DNA of 8,801 bases from Rhodothermaceae bacterium (GCA_013003465.1 JABDIZ010000381.1:1-8801), one strand, 5' to 3'. Positions 1-7,485 are shown, numbered from the stretch's first letter. Numbers and translations: made by a program. The notes: generated from the letters alone by a model not told the origin.

Positions 1-3000
1 TCGTAGGGCCACGCCCAGTCCAGGCGCACCGGGTAGCCGAGCAGGATCGTCCGCAGGCCCACGCCCGCGCCGAGGTACAGATCGTCGAAGACTTCCTTGC
101 CCTCGGCATTCGTTCGCCGCAGGTTGAAATCGCCCTCGGCGATCAGTCCGGCATCGGCGAAGCCCACCACCTGAATGTTGTAGAGCGGTAGGATCGGGAT
201 CGGCCCCGGCAGAAGCGCAGCGATGAGCGGCGCACGGAACTCGGCGTTGACGAGCGCGAAGCGATCGCCGATGGCCTCGTTGAAGTCGTAGCCTCGCAGC
301 GGCAGGATGGGCGTGGCGAAGACGAAGTCGTCGGGGTCTTCGATGGGAAGGCTGCGGAAGCTGGCGTTGAGCCAGTTCTGGACGCCCGCCGCGTAGAAGC
401 GCTGCGGATCCGGCCCGATGGACGCGCCACCGCTTACGCGCAGGGCCACCGCGTAGAACCGGCCGAGCGGCACGTACTGCCGCGCATCGGCGAGCGCGGT
501 CACGAAGTTGATGTCGGGGCCGGGCGACCCGGCGAGCGAGACGGCCCAGCGGCGCCCGCTCCGCGGCCCCAGGAAACCGGGCACAGTGTGGTCGCTCGTG
601 AAGGCGACGCGCGGGTAGACGAACTGGCGGCTGCTCGGCTGCGCGCCCAGATCCGAGAGGTCGGTGAGCGAGACGCCCAGCAAGCTGAGCGAGCCGTCCA
701 CGCGGCGGAACTTGTCGAGCGGATAACTGGCCCCGACGATGGCGCCGTAGTTGCGGTAGCGGAAGACGGTCCCGCGCTGGAAGTCGGGCAACTCGCGGGC
801 GAGGTGGAAGCCCTGGAAGGCGTAGTCTGTCCGGCGCGCGAGGTACTGGTAGCCGAGCAGGTAGTCCGAGTTGCGGAGGTCGAGAACAAGGTTAGTGGCG
901 AGCGAGAGGCGATGGTTCCCGAGCATGTCGGAGAAGAGCATCTGTGTCACACTCTGCACGCCGAAGACGGTGTCATAGGCCCCGGCGGCGTAGACGAGAT
1001 CGGGCGTGAAGCGGAGCCGGTAGCGGCGCACGCGGAAGGAGCCGTCCGGGTTGACGTTCTCGGGCGGACTGAACCGGTCCTCCACCGTCTCGAAGCGCTC
1101 GCGCGCGGCCTCCTCGAAGGCCTCGGAGAACGAGTAGTCGCGGAAGTCCACGACTGTCGTATCCGCCGAGGCGAGGAGCACCTCCTCGGGGACGCCCTGG
1201 TAGATGACCGTGCCCGGCGTGGTGAGCAGGCTGTCTAGGTTCAGGTCGCGCCCGTTCGTGCCATGGGTCCCGTTCGTCCCCAGCGCTGAGAGCGAGTCGG
1301 CGGGCACGCCGAAGAGCCCATCCACGATCAGTGGAGGCTCGGCCGCATCCTCACGGCGGCGCATCGGGTCCTCATCGAAGGGCGTCCCGTCGGCAGCATC
1401 GCGGAGGAGCGGGTTGCGCTGGCGCGTGGCAGCGGAGGCAATCTGGAGGGGCGGGGCTAGGCCGTCAGCGCCACCGGAGACGCGCTGTGCCCACACATTG
1501 GGCACGAGCGTGTCCGGCATTTCGTCGGTCCGGTCGAACGGATCACGGAGGAGGTAGATGGAGGGCGTGCCCTCATTCAGAGCTACGAGGGCCGCACGGC
1601 TGCCGTCCGCGGAGAGCGACGCCTGGATGACGCCCGTCTGAAGGTCTGTCAGGGGGAGCTCGTCGCCCGTCGCCAGATCCTTCTCGTAGAGGTTCCAGAT
1701 GCCGTTGCGGTCGGAGACGAAGAGCAGCCGGTCGGGGCCGCCGAACTCGGCGTTCGTCTCATCCCACGATTCGTTGAACGTCAGGCGCTCGACGCGATCC
1801 GGCGCCTCGAGATCGAGGCGGTAGAGGTCGTACTGGCTGAAGTCGTGCGCGAGGGGATCGAATCCGCCGGGGCCGGTGGCAGCGGCTGTTGCCTGCTTGA
1901 GTTGAAGTTGGTCGGCGCGGTCGGAGTGGAAGACGAGGCTGCGGCTGTCGGGGCTCCACGCGGGCTCGTGATCCGAGAACAGGTCGCCCGTGACGTTCGT
2001 CGCAGTGCCCGTGGCGAGGTCAAGCACGAAAATATCCGATTGCGCGCCGGAGGCCCCCGAGAACGCAATCCGCGTCGAGTCTGGGCTCCACGCGACGCTG
2101 TGGATGCCGTCCACGTTCGGCACGCGGAAGTGCTCGGCGCGGCGGCGTGTCACGTCGTAGACGGCCACCGCATCGCTCGGCCCGCTCTTGACCGCCACGG
2201 CGAGTCGCGTGCCCGACGGGTCCCAGGCGAGGCCGGGCGAGAGCACGCGGAGGCTCTCGAACTGCGTGTTGTCCTGCCCGTCGATGAGCTTCTGCGGGCG
2301 CTCGGTGCCGCTCGCCGCCACGACGTACACATCGAACAGGCCGTCGGTGGCGGTGACGTAGGCCACCTGATCGCCCTGCGGCGAGATGGCCGGGCTCGTG
2401 TTGTAATAGCCGCCGCCGCGCTCTTCGGTCACGAGCGGGCGCGCGACCACATCGAGGTCCTCGCGCGCAGCGACCTCCGGGAAGTATTCGATCTTCAGCG
2501 CCTCTTTCCAGCGGTCGGAGAGTTCGCGGAGGGAGAGCCCCGTCGCCTCGCGGAAAGCGCCCGGTACCGAATGCGTCAGGCGAACCCGTTCGAGGATTTC
2601 GGAGACCTTCTCGCGGCCGTATTCCTCGGCGATGAAGTCCCACACGCCCTGCCCGCCTCGGTACGCGAAGAAGCCCGACAGGCGCGGGATGTCGGCGAGG
2701 TAGTCGTTCAGGATGGCGTCGCGGAGGTACATGTCGCTCTGTGTGTCCCAGCCGAGCGCGCTGTATTCCGCCAGCCCCTCGTTGAACCAGAGCGGGATCT
2801 GGAGGCGCAGGTTGTTCTGGAGGATGGACTGGATCGAGCCGCCGTAGAAGATGTCGTTGATGACGGCATGGACCAACTCGTGGTGGACGACGCGGCGGTA
2901 GTCGCGCCAATCGCCCGTGAAGGGCACCGCGATGCGGTTCTTGAACAGCTCCGTGACACCGCCGATGCCTTCGGCGTAGACCGGCAGTTGCACCGCGTTC

Positions 3001-3317
3001 GTGACGGCGAAGTCGTTATGCCCCTGGTAGACGAGCAGCGGGATGCGCTCCGAGATCTCGTAGTTGAACAGGTCAGCGACCTGCTCGTAGGCGTCCTCGG
3101 CAGCGCGGGCGGTGAAGTCGGCCAGGATGCGGCCCCCGGGCGCCGTGCCCTCGCGCTCATAGAAGTAGATATCGAAGTGCTCCGACTGGATGTAGCGCCA
3201 GTCGTGCGCGCCGTACTGCACCCGGTTTTTGCCGAACCCGAAGTACTGCGCCGCAGCCGGATCGGCCACGAGCAGGGCAGCGGCGAGCGCCAGAACGACG
3301 GATAGGCGGCGAAGCAT
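1..3317 (-). CDS. Secreted HExxH metallopeptidase / TolB-like propeller / Omp85-like barrel protein (3' end cut by window)
   Basis: One open frame of 1105 codons runs off the left edge. It starts at ATG 3317 with a signal peptide (MLRRLSVV..., hydrophobic core, AAA|Q cleavage near residue 23). Residues 146-150 are HELVH, an HExxH zinc site, and residues 177-185 read WFNEGLAEY, where E180 would be the third zinc ligand as in gluzincins; this is the peptidase-MA pattern. Residues about 305-600 carry PD40/TolB-type blade motifs (ISPQGD at 311, AWDPSG near 365, AWSPDS near 410 and 454, LSADGS near 571), predicting a beta-propeller. A disordered linker follows (about 600-755, with a GTNGTHGTNG run near 685). 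From about 760 the sequence is amphipathic beta-strand-like, with DMLGNH at 797-802 and LRGYDF at 1007-1012, the latter resembling the Omp85 (V/L)RG(F/Y) signature. The visible end, RLDWAWPYD, looks like a penultimate barrel strand, so only a short C-terminus is probably missing. The likely place is the outer membrane, with the soluble domains in the periplasm or outside. Substrate and role are unknown. I checked the frame at several points and it is unbroken. Confidence 0.88.
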   Translation of the reverse strand, partial: MLRRLSVVLALAAALLVADPAAAQYFGFGKNRVQYGAHDWRYIQSEHFDIYFYEREGTAPGGRILADFTARAAEDAYEQVADLFNYEISERIPLLVYQGHNDFAVTNAVQLPVYAEGIGGVTELFKNRIAVPFTGDWRDYRRVVHHELVHAVINDIFYGGSIQSILQNNLRLQIPLWFNEGLAEYSALGWDTQSDMYLRDAILNDYLADIPRLSGFFAYRGGQGVWDFIAEEYGREKVSEILERVRLTHSVPGAFREATGLSLRELSDRWKEALKIEYFPEVAAREDLDVVARPLVTEERGGGYYNTSPAISPQGDQVAYVTATDGLFDVYVVAASGTERPQKLIDGQDNTQFESLRVLSPGLAWDPSGTRLAVAVKSGPSDAVAVYDVTRRRAEHFRVPNVDGIHSVAWSPDSTRIAFSGASGAQSDIFVLDLATGTATNVTGDLFSDHEPAWSPDSRSLVFHSDRADQLQLKQATAAATGPGGFDPLAHDFSQYDLYRLDLEAPDRVERLTFNESWDETNAEFGGPDRLLFVSDRNGIWNLYEKDLATGDELPLTDLQTGVIQASLSADGSRAALVALNEGTPSIYLLRDPFDRTDEMPDTLVPNVWAQRVSGGADGLAPPLQIASAATRQRNPLLRDAADGTPFDEDPMRRREDAAEPPLIVDGLFGVPADSLSALGTNGTHGTNGRDLNLDSLLTTPGTVIYQGVPEEVLLASADTTVVDFRDYSFSEAFEEAARERFETVEDRFSPPENVNPDGSFRVRRYRLRFTPDLVYAAGAYDTVFGVQSVTQMLFSDMLGNHRLSLATNLVLDLRNSDYLLGYQYLARRTDYAFQGFHLARELPDFQRGTVFRYRNYGAIVGASYPLDKFRRVDGSLSLLGVSLTDLSDLGAQPSSRQFVYPRVAFTSDHTVPGFLGPRSGRRWAVSLAGSPGPDINFVTALADARQYVPLGRFYAVALRVSGGASIGPDPQRFYAAGVQNWLNASFRSLPIEDPDDFVFATPILPLRGYDFNEAIGDRFALVNAEFRAPLIAALLPGPIPILPLYNIQVVGFADAGLIAEGDFNLRRTNAEGKEVFDDLYLGAGVGLRTILLGYPVRLDWAWPY

Positions 3318-3341
3318 CACAGGGGCAACGAGCGAACCCTC

Positions 3342-3370
3342 ACGATAGTGCCATGCCGCCCGGTTCGCAA
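3342..3370 (-). promoter_or_regulatory. Candidate promoter for the protease/propeller/barrel gene
   Basis: On the minus strand TTGCGA (3370-3365) and TATCGT (3347-3342) are separated by 17 bp. Each matches four of six bases of the general housekeeping-sigma consensus, and the -10-like box lies 24 bp before the ATG at 3317. Bacteroidota sigma factors often prefer a different -10 box (TAnnTTTG), so this is only a position- and spacing-based suggestion. The 114-bp gap to the preceding barrel gene gives room for an independent promoter. Confidence 0.25.
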
Positions 3371-3431
3371 GGGATTTGGGGATGGGCCTGAGGCCGAACG
3401 CTTGGGACGGGACGCCCTGGGCTCGAAGCGA

Positions 3432-4283
3432 TCAGAAGTTGTACGAGAGCCGGGCGGCGATCGGCGCGAACCCGATCACGGACTCGAAGTCCGTCGCGAC
3501 AAACCCGATAAGGTCGAAGGCGAACCGGTTGCCGAAGAACCGGACGCCCGGCAGCACGAGCAGCCCGGAATCACCCTCCCCAATCCCGACGAGGGACTCG
3601 ACGAACAGCTTCACGCCGTTGTTGATCTGCGTCTCGGCCCCGAGCCCGAAGACGACGCCGTTGGCGATCTCCACGTCACCGGTCCCGATGCTCCCGCCGA
3701 GCGCCCCGCCCAGCCCAATCGAGACGGCCCGCGTCTCATCACCGAACGTAGCGACGCCATACGGCACCGCGAGAAAGCCGTCGTCGCCCGAGCCGAACCC
3801 GAAGATGGCGCTCGTCCCCAGGGCGATTTGCGTCGAGCCGCCCTCGTAGATCAGGCCTTTGACGCCGACGAGCGGCGTGACGAAGGCGCCATCGCCGAAG
3901 GCGACGAACCCCGTGGCTAACAGGTCTACGCGGTCCCCTAAACCCACCGTCACGGACGGGTACGGGGTGAGGTCGCCTCGGAACTCGCCCCCACCCAGCG
4001 TGCGGGCCGTCGGCGCAAAGAACAGGCGTGTCTTGACCGGGTCGGTCCGAAAGAAGCGGCCCCGAATGAGCGGGGCGACCAAGGCCACTCGGTCGCGCGC
4101 GAACTGACGCTCGAGCCCGTCGGTCGTCACGATCACGAGCGGATCGGCGTTCTCGTCAACGACTGTCCCCACGTAGATGTCGCCGTTGGTGAGAACGACG
4201 CGGCGCGTCTGCGAGGCCTCCTGGGCGGAGACGGGTAGGGCCGCAAGGAGAACGAACGCAAGAAGGGCGAAGCGGTGGAGCAT
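3432..4283 (-). CDS. Predicted outer-membrane beta-barrel protein, uncharacterised Bacteroidota type
   Basis: This is a 283-residue secreted protein. The ATG at 4283 gives a good signal peptide (MLHRFALLAF..., VSA|Q near residue 20). A TTG at 4319 in the same frame would add 12 residues before the signal and is less likely. Residues 28-80 form a small beta-rich domain (LTNGDIYVGTV..., then a Gly/Asp turn and a second strand pair), followed by DPVKTRLFFAPTARTLGGGE at about 81-100. That phrase recurs in many uncharacterised Bacteroidota surface proteins, from general memory of the family. The remainder is a chain of short alternating hydrophobic strands with Gly-rich turns, ending in ARLSYNF; a terminal aromatic residue is typical of outer-membrane barrels. 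I infer an outer-membrane protein of unknown function. The gene lies between the ABC operon and the large protease-barrel gene on the same strand, but the gaps of 122 and 114 bp suggest separate transcription. Confidence 0.82.
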   Translation of the reverse strand: MLHRFALLAFVLLAALPVSAQEASQTRRVVLTNGDIYVGTVVDENADPLVIVTTDGLERQFARDRVALVAPLIRGRFFRTDPVKTRLFFAPTARTLGGGEFRGDLTPYPSVTVGLGDRVDLLATGFVAFGDGAFVTPLVGVKGLIYEGGSTQIALGTSAIFGFGSGDDGFLAVPYGVATFGDETRAVSIGLGGALGGSIGTGDVEIANGVVFGLGAETQINNGVKLFVESLVGIGEGDSGLLVLPGVRFFGNRFAFDLIGFVATDFESVIGFAPIAARLSYNF

Positions 4284-4365
4284 GAGGACGCAGGCTAAGC
4301 GAGGAAGAACGGCAGCCAAGCCGTCCGAAGCGCGCCGAAGGTAACGGAAGAAGGGAAAGTGGGAC

Positions 4366-4395
4366 GTGAGAAAACCAATCCTGCCGCTTTCTCAC
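4366..4395. terminator. Hairpin after the ABC permease gene, candidate terminator
   Basis: On the plus strand GTGAGAAAAC (4366-4375) and GCTTTCTCAC (4386-4395) pair as a 10-bp stem: eight Watson-Crick pairs, one mismatch-or-wobble position depending on the strand (G·U on the minus-strand RNA), and a closing pair around a 10-base loop. The hairpin begins 10 bases after the permease stop codon, where a terminator for the minus-strand operon would sit. However, the T-run (TTTTA) follows on the plus strand; on the minus strand the hairpin is followed by GTCCC, so intrinsic termination of the operon is not textbook. Confidence 0.4.
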
Positions 4396-4405
4396 TTTTA
4401 CCTTC

Positions 4406-5728
4406 CTACGCCGTCCGCACCCAGCGCCAGAGGTCGCGCAGCGTCGCCTTCTTGCCGTACATCAGAATGCCCACCCGGTAGATCCGCGCGGCCAGCGCAA
4501 TCATCCCCACGAACGTGGCGACCAGGAGCGCGAACGACAGCAACACCTGCCACGCAGGCACCGTCGTGGCCGCCATCCGCACCACCATCAGGATGGGCGA
4601 GGAGAAGGGGAAGATGGACAAGAAGACCGAGAACGCCGAGTCGGGCTCGGTGAGCACAGCGGGCAGGAAGAACACCGGCAGGATGATGGGCATCATGATC
4701 GGCAGTTGCAGCGACTGCGCATCCGACTCCTGATCCACAGCCGAGCCGACGGCGGCAAACAGCGACGAGAACAGCAGGTAGCCACCGAGGAAGAACCCCA
4801 CGAAGCCGAGCAGCAGGCCCGGCGAGAGCAAGCTCCCGAGCATCGCCGGAAGGTCGTTCGGATCGAAGGGCAGATCGGCTGCATCGACGCCCTCGGGCAG
4901 GTTGACGCCCGGCGTGGTCGCCACCTCGGGCGAGAGCACCAGCGCCAGCACCGGCCCGGCCGCCGCGCTCATCGCCAGCATCAGCACGCTCCACGCGACA
5001 AGCTGCGTCAGCCCCATCGCGCCGATGCCGAGCACCTTGCCCATCATCAACTCGAACGGCCGTGCACTCGACGCGATCACCTCCACGATGCGGTTCGATT
5101 TCTCCTCGATCACGCCGCGCATCACCATCACGCCGTAGAGCAGCACCGCGACGTAGATGAGCAGCCCCAGCACGTACGCAACGACGGACGATGCGATCAC
5201 GCCACCGGCCGCGTCGCCTTCTTCCGAGAGCGTCACCGTGTCGAGACTGGCTCGCGCGTCGAGGAGCGCGAGCACGAGGTCGTCGGCCCCGGCAGCGCGG
5301 ATCCGTGTTTCGCGAACGACACTCTGATACGCCGAACGGAGCGTGCCCTGCTGGGCCAGTCCCCCGCCGCCCCGCGAGTAGTAGGTCGCCTCAGCGCGCC
5401 CCTCCAGCACGCCGTCGGGAATGACGAAGTAGCCATCGAGGCGCCCGTCGAGCACCTCGGCGCGGAGCGAGTCGAGCGGGGTCGCCGTGCGGCGTTGCAC
5501 CACGTAGGTTTCGGGGAGCGCCTCCTCCAGTGCGTCGCGCACCTGCCCGGTTCCGTCCACGATGTGGATGGTGCGCACCGTGTCGCCTTCGGTCACCGCG
5601 GCCATGAGCACGGGCAAGACGACGACCGCGAGCGCCAGCAGCGGCGCCAACAGCGTCGTCAGGATGAACGTCTTGGACCGGACGCGACGGAGGTACTCGC
5701 TCCGCGCAATGAGGGCGATTTTATTCAT
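4406..5728 (-). CDS. ABC-2 type exporter permease, NatB-like
   Basis: This is a 440-residue integral membrane protein of the ABC-2/NatB-type permease family (COG1668-like), the membrane half of an ABC exporter. The N-terminus (MNKIALIARSEYLRRVRSKT) is the usual short cytoplasmic segment. TM1 is at about 20-43, and a large extracytoplasmic domain spans about 44-175. The remaining helices are near 177-202, 230-265, 302-327, 341-360, 364-383 and 393-415. The cytoplasmic stretch VIEEKSNRIVEVIASS...MMGKVLG (about 207-233) is the most recognisable family motif. The ATG at 5728 was chosen because it begins exactly at this conserved N-terminus; the open frame continues upstream, but only as antisense-like noise across the ATPase gene. 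It follows the ATPase gene by 49 bp on the same strand, so the two are very probably co-transcribed. Relatives export sodium ions (Bacillus NatAB) or other substrates; nothing here fixes the substrate. Confidence 0.92.
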   Translation of the reverse strand: MNKIALIARSEYLRRVRSKTFILTTLLAPLLALAVVVLPVLMAAVTEGDTVRTIHIVDGTGQVRDALEEALPETYVVQRRTATPLDSLRAEVLDGRLDGYFVIPDGVLEGRAEATYYSRGGGGLAQQGTLRSAYQSVVRETRIRAAGADDLVLALLDARASLDTVTLSEEGDAAGGVIASSVVAYVLGLLIYVAVLLYGVMVMRGVIEEKSNRIVEVIASSARPFELMMGKVLGIGAMGLTQLVAWSVLMLAMSAAAGPVLALVLSPEVATTPGVNLPEGVDAADLPFDPNDLPAMLGSLLSPGLLLGFVGFFLGGYLLFSSLFAAVGSAVDQESDAQSLQLPIMMPIILPVFFLPAVLTEPDSAFSVFLSIFPFSSPILMVVRMAATTVPAWQVLLSFALLVATFVGMIALAARIYRVGILMYGKKATLRDLWRWVRTA

Positions 5729-5777
5729 GGAGGGATTGAGTTCATCGGGGCATTGAATCAGCGGACCCTTGCGGGCC

Positions 5778-6749
5778 TCAGGACGAAGCAGCGGAGTTCG
5801 AGACCATCGCGCGCTCCTCCGACGCCCTGATGTTCTGATCCTTCGATTGTCCCACGGCCATCCGGAAAATCTCGTCCAGTGGCGGCTCGTGCAGTTCAAA
5901 GCGGTAGAGTTCGGTGGTCTCGGCGAGCGCAGCGTCGAGCACGCGGCGCGAGGGGGTATCGTTGAGAAGGCGGGCCGTGAGGTGCCCGGCCGTGCGCGAG
6001 AGCACCTGCACGGCGCCGTCGGCTGCGAGCGCATCGACCCAGGCATCACCGCCATCGAAGGCGAGCGTGACCGTGTTGGAGCCGAACTGCCGCTTGACCT
6101 CGCGGAGGGCACCGCTCAGGATCACGCGTCCCTCGGCGATCAGGCAGAGGTCGTCGCAGAGTTGCTCGACCTGCTCCATGCGGTGCGAGGCAAAGAGGAT
6201 GGTCCGCCCGGCCGCGCGCAACTCGGCGATCACGTCCTGCAACAACTCGGCGTTGATCGGGTCGAGGCCGCTGAAGGGCTCGTCGAGGATGACGAGCTGC
6301 GGGTCGTGCGCGACGGTGGCGATAAACTGCACCTTCTGTTGCATCCCCTTGCTCAACTCTTCGACCTTCTTGCCGTACCAGTCGGCCGCGCCAAAACGAC
6401 CGAGCCAGTGACGGATGGCCGTCTCGGCGGCGCGGGCGGTCATGCCCTTGAGCTGCGCGAGGTACAGCAGTTGCTCGCCGACGCGCAGCTTGCGGTAGAG
6501 CCCTCGCTCCTCCGGCAAATACCCCATCCGCTGCTGCGTGGCCGGGCCAACGGGTTGCCCGCCGAGCGTGATTGTCCCTGCATCCGGCACCGTGATATAG
6601 GCGATCATGCGGATCGTCGAGGTCTTCCCGGCGCCGTTGGGCCCGAGGAGGCCGAAAATGCGCCCCGGCTCGGCGACAAACGAGACCGAATCGACGGCGA
6701 GGACGCGCTCGTAGCGCTTGGTGACCTGCTCGACAGCAAGGCGAGACAT
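5778..6749 (-). CDS. ABC transporter ATP-binding protein, NatA-like
   Basis: This 323-residue ATPase powers the permease encoded immediately downstream. All nucleotide-binding motifs are visible: Walker A GPNGAGKT at 36-43, the Q-loop region YLPEERGLY at about 78-85 (Glu in place of the usual Gln, as typical for NatA-type proteins), a degenerate signature ELSKGMQQK at 131-139, Walker B LVILDEP at 152-158 with catalytic E157, the D-loop SGLDP at 160-164, and the switch histidine in FASHRM (H189). The C-terminal extension (about 220-323) carries HEPPLDEIFRMAVG, common in this exporter class. The start at ATG 6749 places the first strand (LAVEQVTKRY) where the family expects it, and no Shine-Dalgarno sequence precedes it. 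It is the first gene of a two-gene operon, read away from the lipoprotein gene. The substrate is unknown; drug, sodium or lipid export are all possible. Confidence 0.94.
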   Translation of the reverse strand: MSRLAVEQVTKRYERVLAVDSVSFVAEPGRIFGLLGPNGAGKTSTIRMIAYITVPDAGTITLGGQPVGPATQQRMGYLPEERGLYRKLRVGEQLLYLAQLKGMTARAAETAIRHWLGRFGAADWYGKKVEELSKGMQQKVQFIATVAHDPQLVILDEPFSGLDPINAELLQDVIAELRAAGRTILFASHRMEQVEQLCDDLCLIAEGRVILSGALREVKRQFGSNTVTLAFDGGDAWVDALAADGAVQVLSRTAGHLTARLLNDTPSRRVLDAALAETTELYRFELHEPPLDEIFRMAVGQSKDQNIRASEERAMVSNSAASS

Positions 6750-6796
6750 AGGGGATGGGCTGAGTGACGCGGGAAACTACCGCCCCTTTCGGACAG

Positions 6797-6820
6797 CCGG
6801 GCGCCCGGGTTGCGTGACGC
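6797..6820. promoter_or_regulatory. Palindromes in the divergent ATPase/lipoprotein intergenic region
   Basis: The 154-bp gap between the ATPase start (6749) and the lipoprotein start (6904) must hold both promoters. It contains a perfect 12-bp palindrome CCGGGCGCCCGG (6797-6808) and, three bases on, the 9-base dyad GCGTGACGC (6812-6820). The octamer GTGACGCG occurs at 6764-6771 and again exactly 50 bp later at 6814-6821. These could be operator sites, but short GC-rich palindromes are frequent in DNA of this composition. I see no convincing -10 or -35 boxes. A run CTCTTTTG at 6886-6893 matches only the TTTG half of the Bacteroidota -10 consensus. Confidence 0.2.
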
Positions 6821-6903
6821 GACAGCCGTTTGAAGGGGGAGGAAGCAACCTCGGCCTGCTGCTCGTGGTTGCAAGTGGTCTGTGCCTCTTTTGCCTTCCA
6901 GCT

Positions 6904-7479
6904 ATGCGTTTGCGTTCTGCTCTGTGCCTCCTGTTTCTGCCCCTGCTCCTCGTCGGGTGCGATAGCGTGATCACCGATGAGCTCAACAACGAGTTCGCGG
7001 CCACGATCTCCGGCGACATCGCGGCCTCGCTCACGGGCGATGCCGTGTATACCATCTTCGACGACAACGGGCGCTCGACCTTCGCGCTGTTCTTCTTCGG
7101 CGGCGACCTCTCGGACAACGACGAGGACACGTACACCTACGCTGCCCTCTATCGTGAGGGCGATCGCCCCGGCGTCGGCGTGTATGCTGTGGATGGGGCC
7201 GACGCCACCAGCACCACTTTCCAGGGCAGCTTCGCCGACCTCGTGGACGCCGACCGCTCGACGGCCACCGGCCCGGTCCTGACGGCTACGGCCGGCGTGG
7301 TCACGATTACTGCCTTCCAGAACGGCGACCTCAACGGCTCCTTCCGCTTCGATGGCACAGGGCTCTTTCTGCCCGACACCGATACGTTCATCGCGGCCAC
7401 CCTCGATGGGACGTTCGAGGCGCGCTTCGTCGAGCCCGGCGTCGTTCGCAGCCTCGGCATCGACTTCGATTTCGACTGA
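6904..7479 (+). CDS. Acidic lysine-free lipoprotein, hypothetical
   Basis: This is a 191-residue protein. The first 18 residues are a lipoprotein signal (MRLRSALCLLFLPLL...) ending in the lipobox LVG|C with C19 as the lipidated residue. The ATG at 6904 is chosen because it sits right before the signal; the open frame extends upstream but has no signal-like logic there. The mature part has about 24 Asp and 6 Glu against 7 Arg and no Lys, giving a strongly negative protein, and it ends in DFDFD. Repeated strand-turn segments (GVVTITAFQNGDLNGSFRF, then TLDGTFEARF) suggest an all-beta fold, loosely like Bacteroidota lipoproteins of the DUF6252 type; that resemblance is by eye only. It is divergent from the ABC exporter operon and its stop lies 15 bp from the stop of the convergent 98-residue gene. 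I do not recognise a function. Confidence 0.8.
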   Translation: MRLRSALCLLFLPLLLVGCDSVITDELNNEFAATISGDIAASLTGDAVYTIFDDNGRSTFALFFFGGDLSDNDEDTYTYAALYREGDRPGVGVYAVDGADATSTTFQGSFADLVDADRSTATGPVLTATAGVVTITAFQNGDLNGSFRFDGTGLFLPDTDTFIAATLDGTFEARFVEPGVVRSLGIDFDFD

Positions 7480-7485
7480 CGAGGC

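Noticed and set aside
2020..2910. Alternative minus-strand open frame of about 296 codons within the large gene
   Set aside because: It is Arg/Pro/Gly-rich with no motifs and overlaps the in-frame propeller-coding sequence, so it is a frame-shadow.
1845..3305. A 486-codon open frame on the plus strand opposite the large protease/propeller gene
   Set aside because: It lies fully antisense to a gene with clear domains. Its product is Arg/Val/Asp/Glu-rich without motifs, as expected when the strand opposite a GC-rich gene is read.
3385..3430. Possible terminator between the barrel gene and the large gene (GGCC-TGA-GGCC, and CGCTT/AAGCG at 3399-3403 and 3426-3430)
   Set aside because: The stems are only 4-5 bp, the loops do not stack into one structure and there is no T-run, so it is not distinguishable from GC-rich background.
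5729..6112. N-terminal extension of the permease frame up to 6112
   Set aside because: It overlaps the ATPase gene in another frame, reads as Ser/Arg/Pro-rich noise, and the family N-terminus begins exactly at ATG 5728.
4706..6767. Long plus-strand open frames of 374 and 332 codons opposite the ABC permease and ATPase genes
   Set aside because: The minus strand encodes an unmistakable ABC transporter here. The antisense products are low-complexity His/Arg/Glu-rich and have no recognisable domain.
6879..6930. Direct repeat TCTGTGCCTC at 6879-6888 and 6921-6930 flanking the lipoprotein start
   Set aside because: A 10-mer repeat is expected by chance in pyrimidine-rich sequence, and the second copy simply encodes part of the signal peptide.
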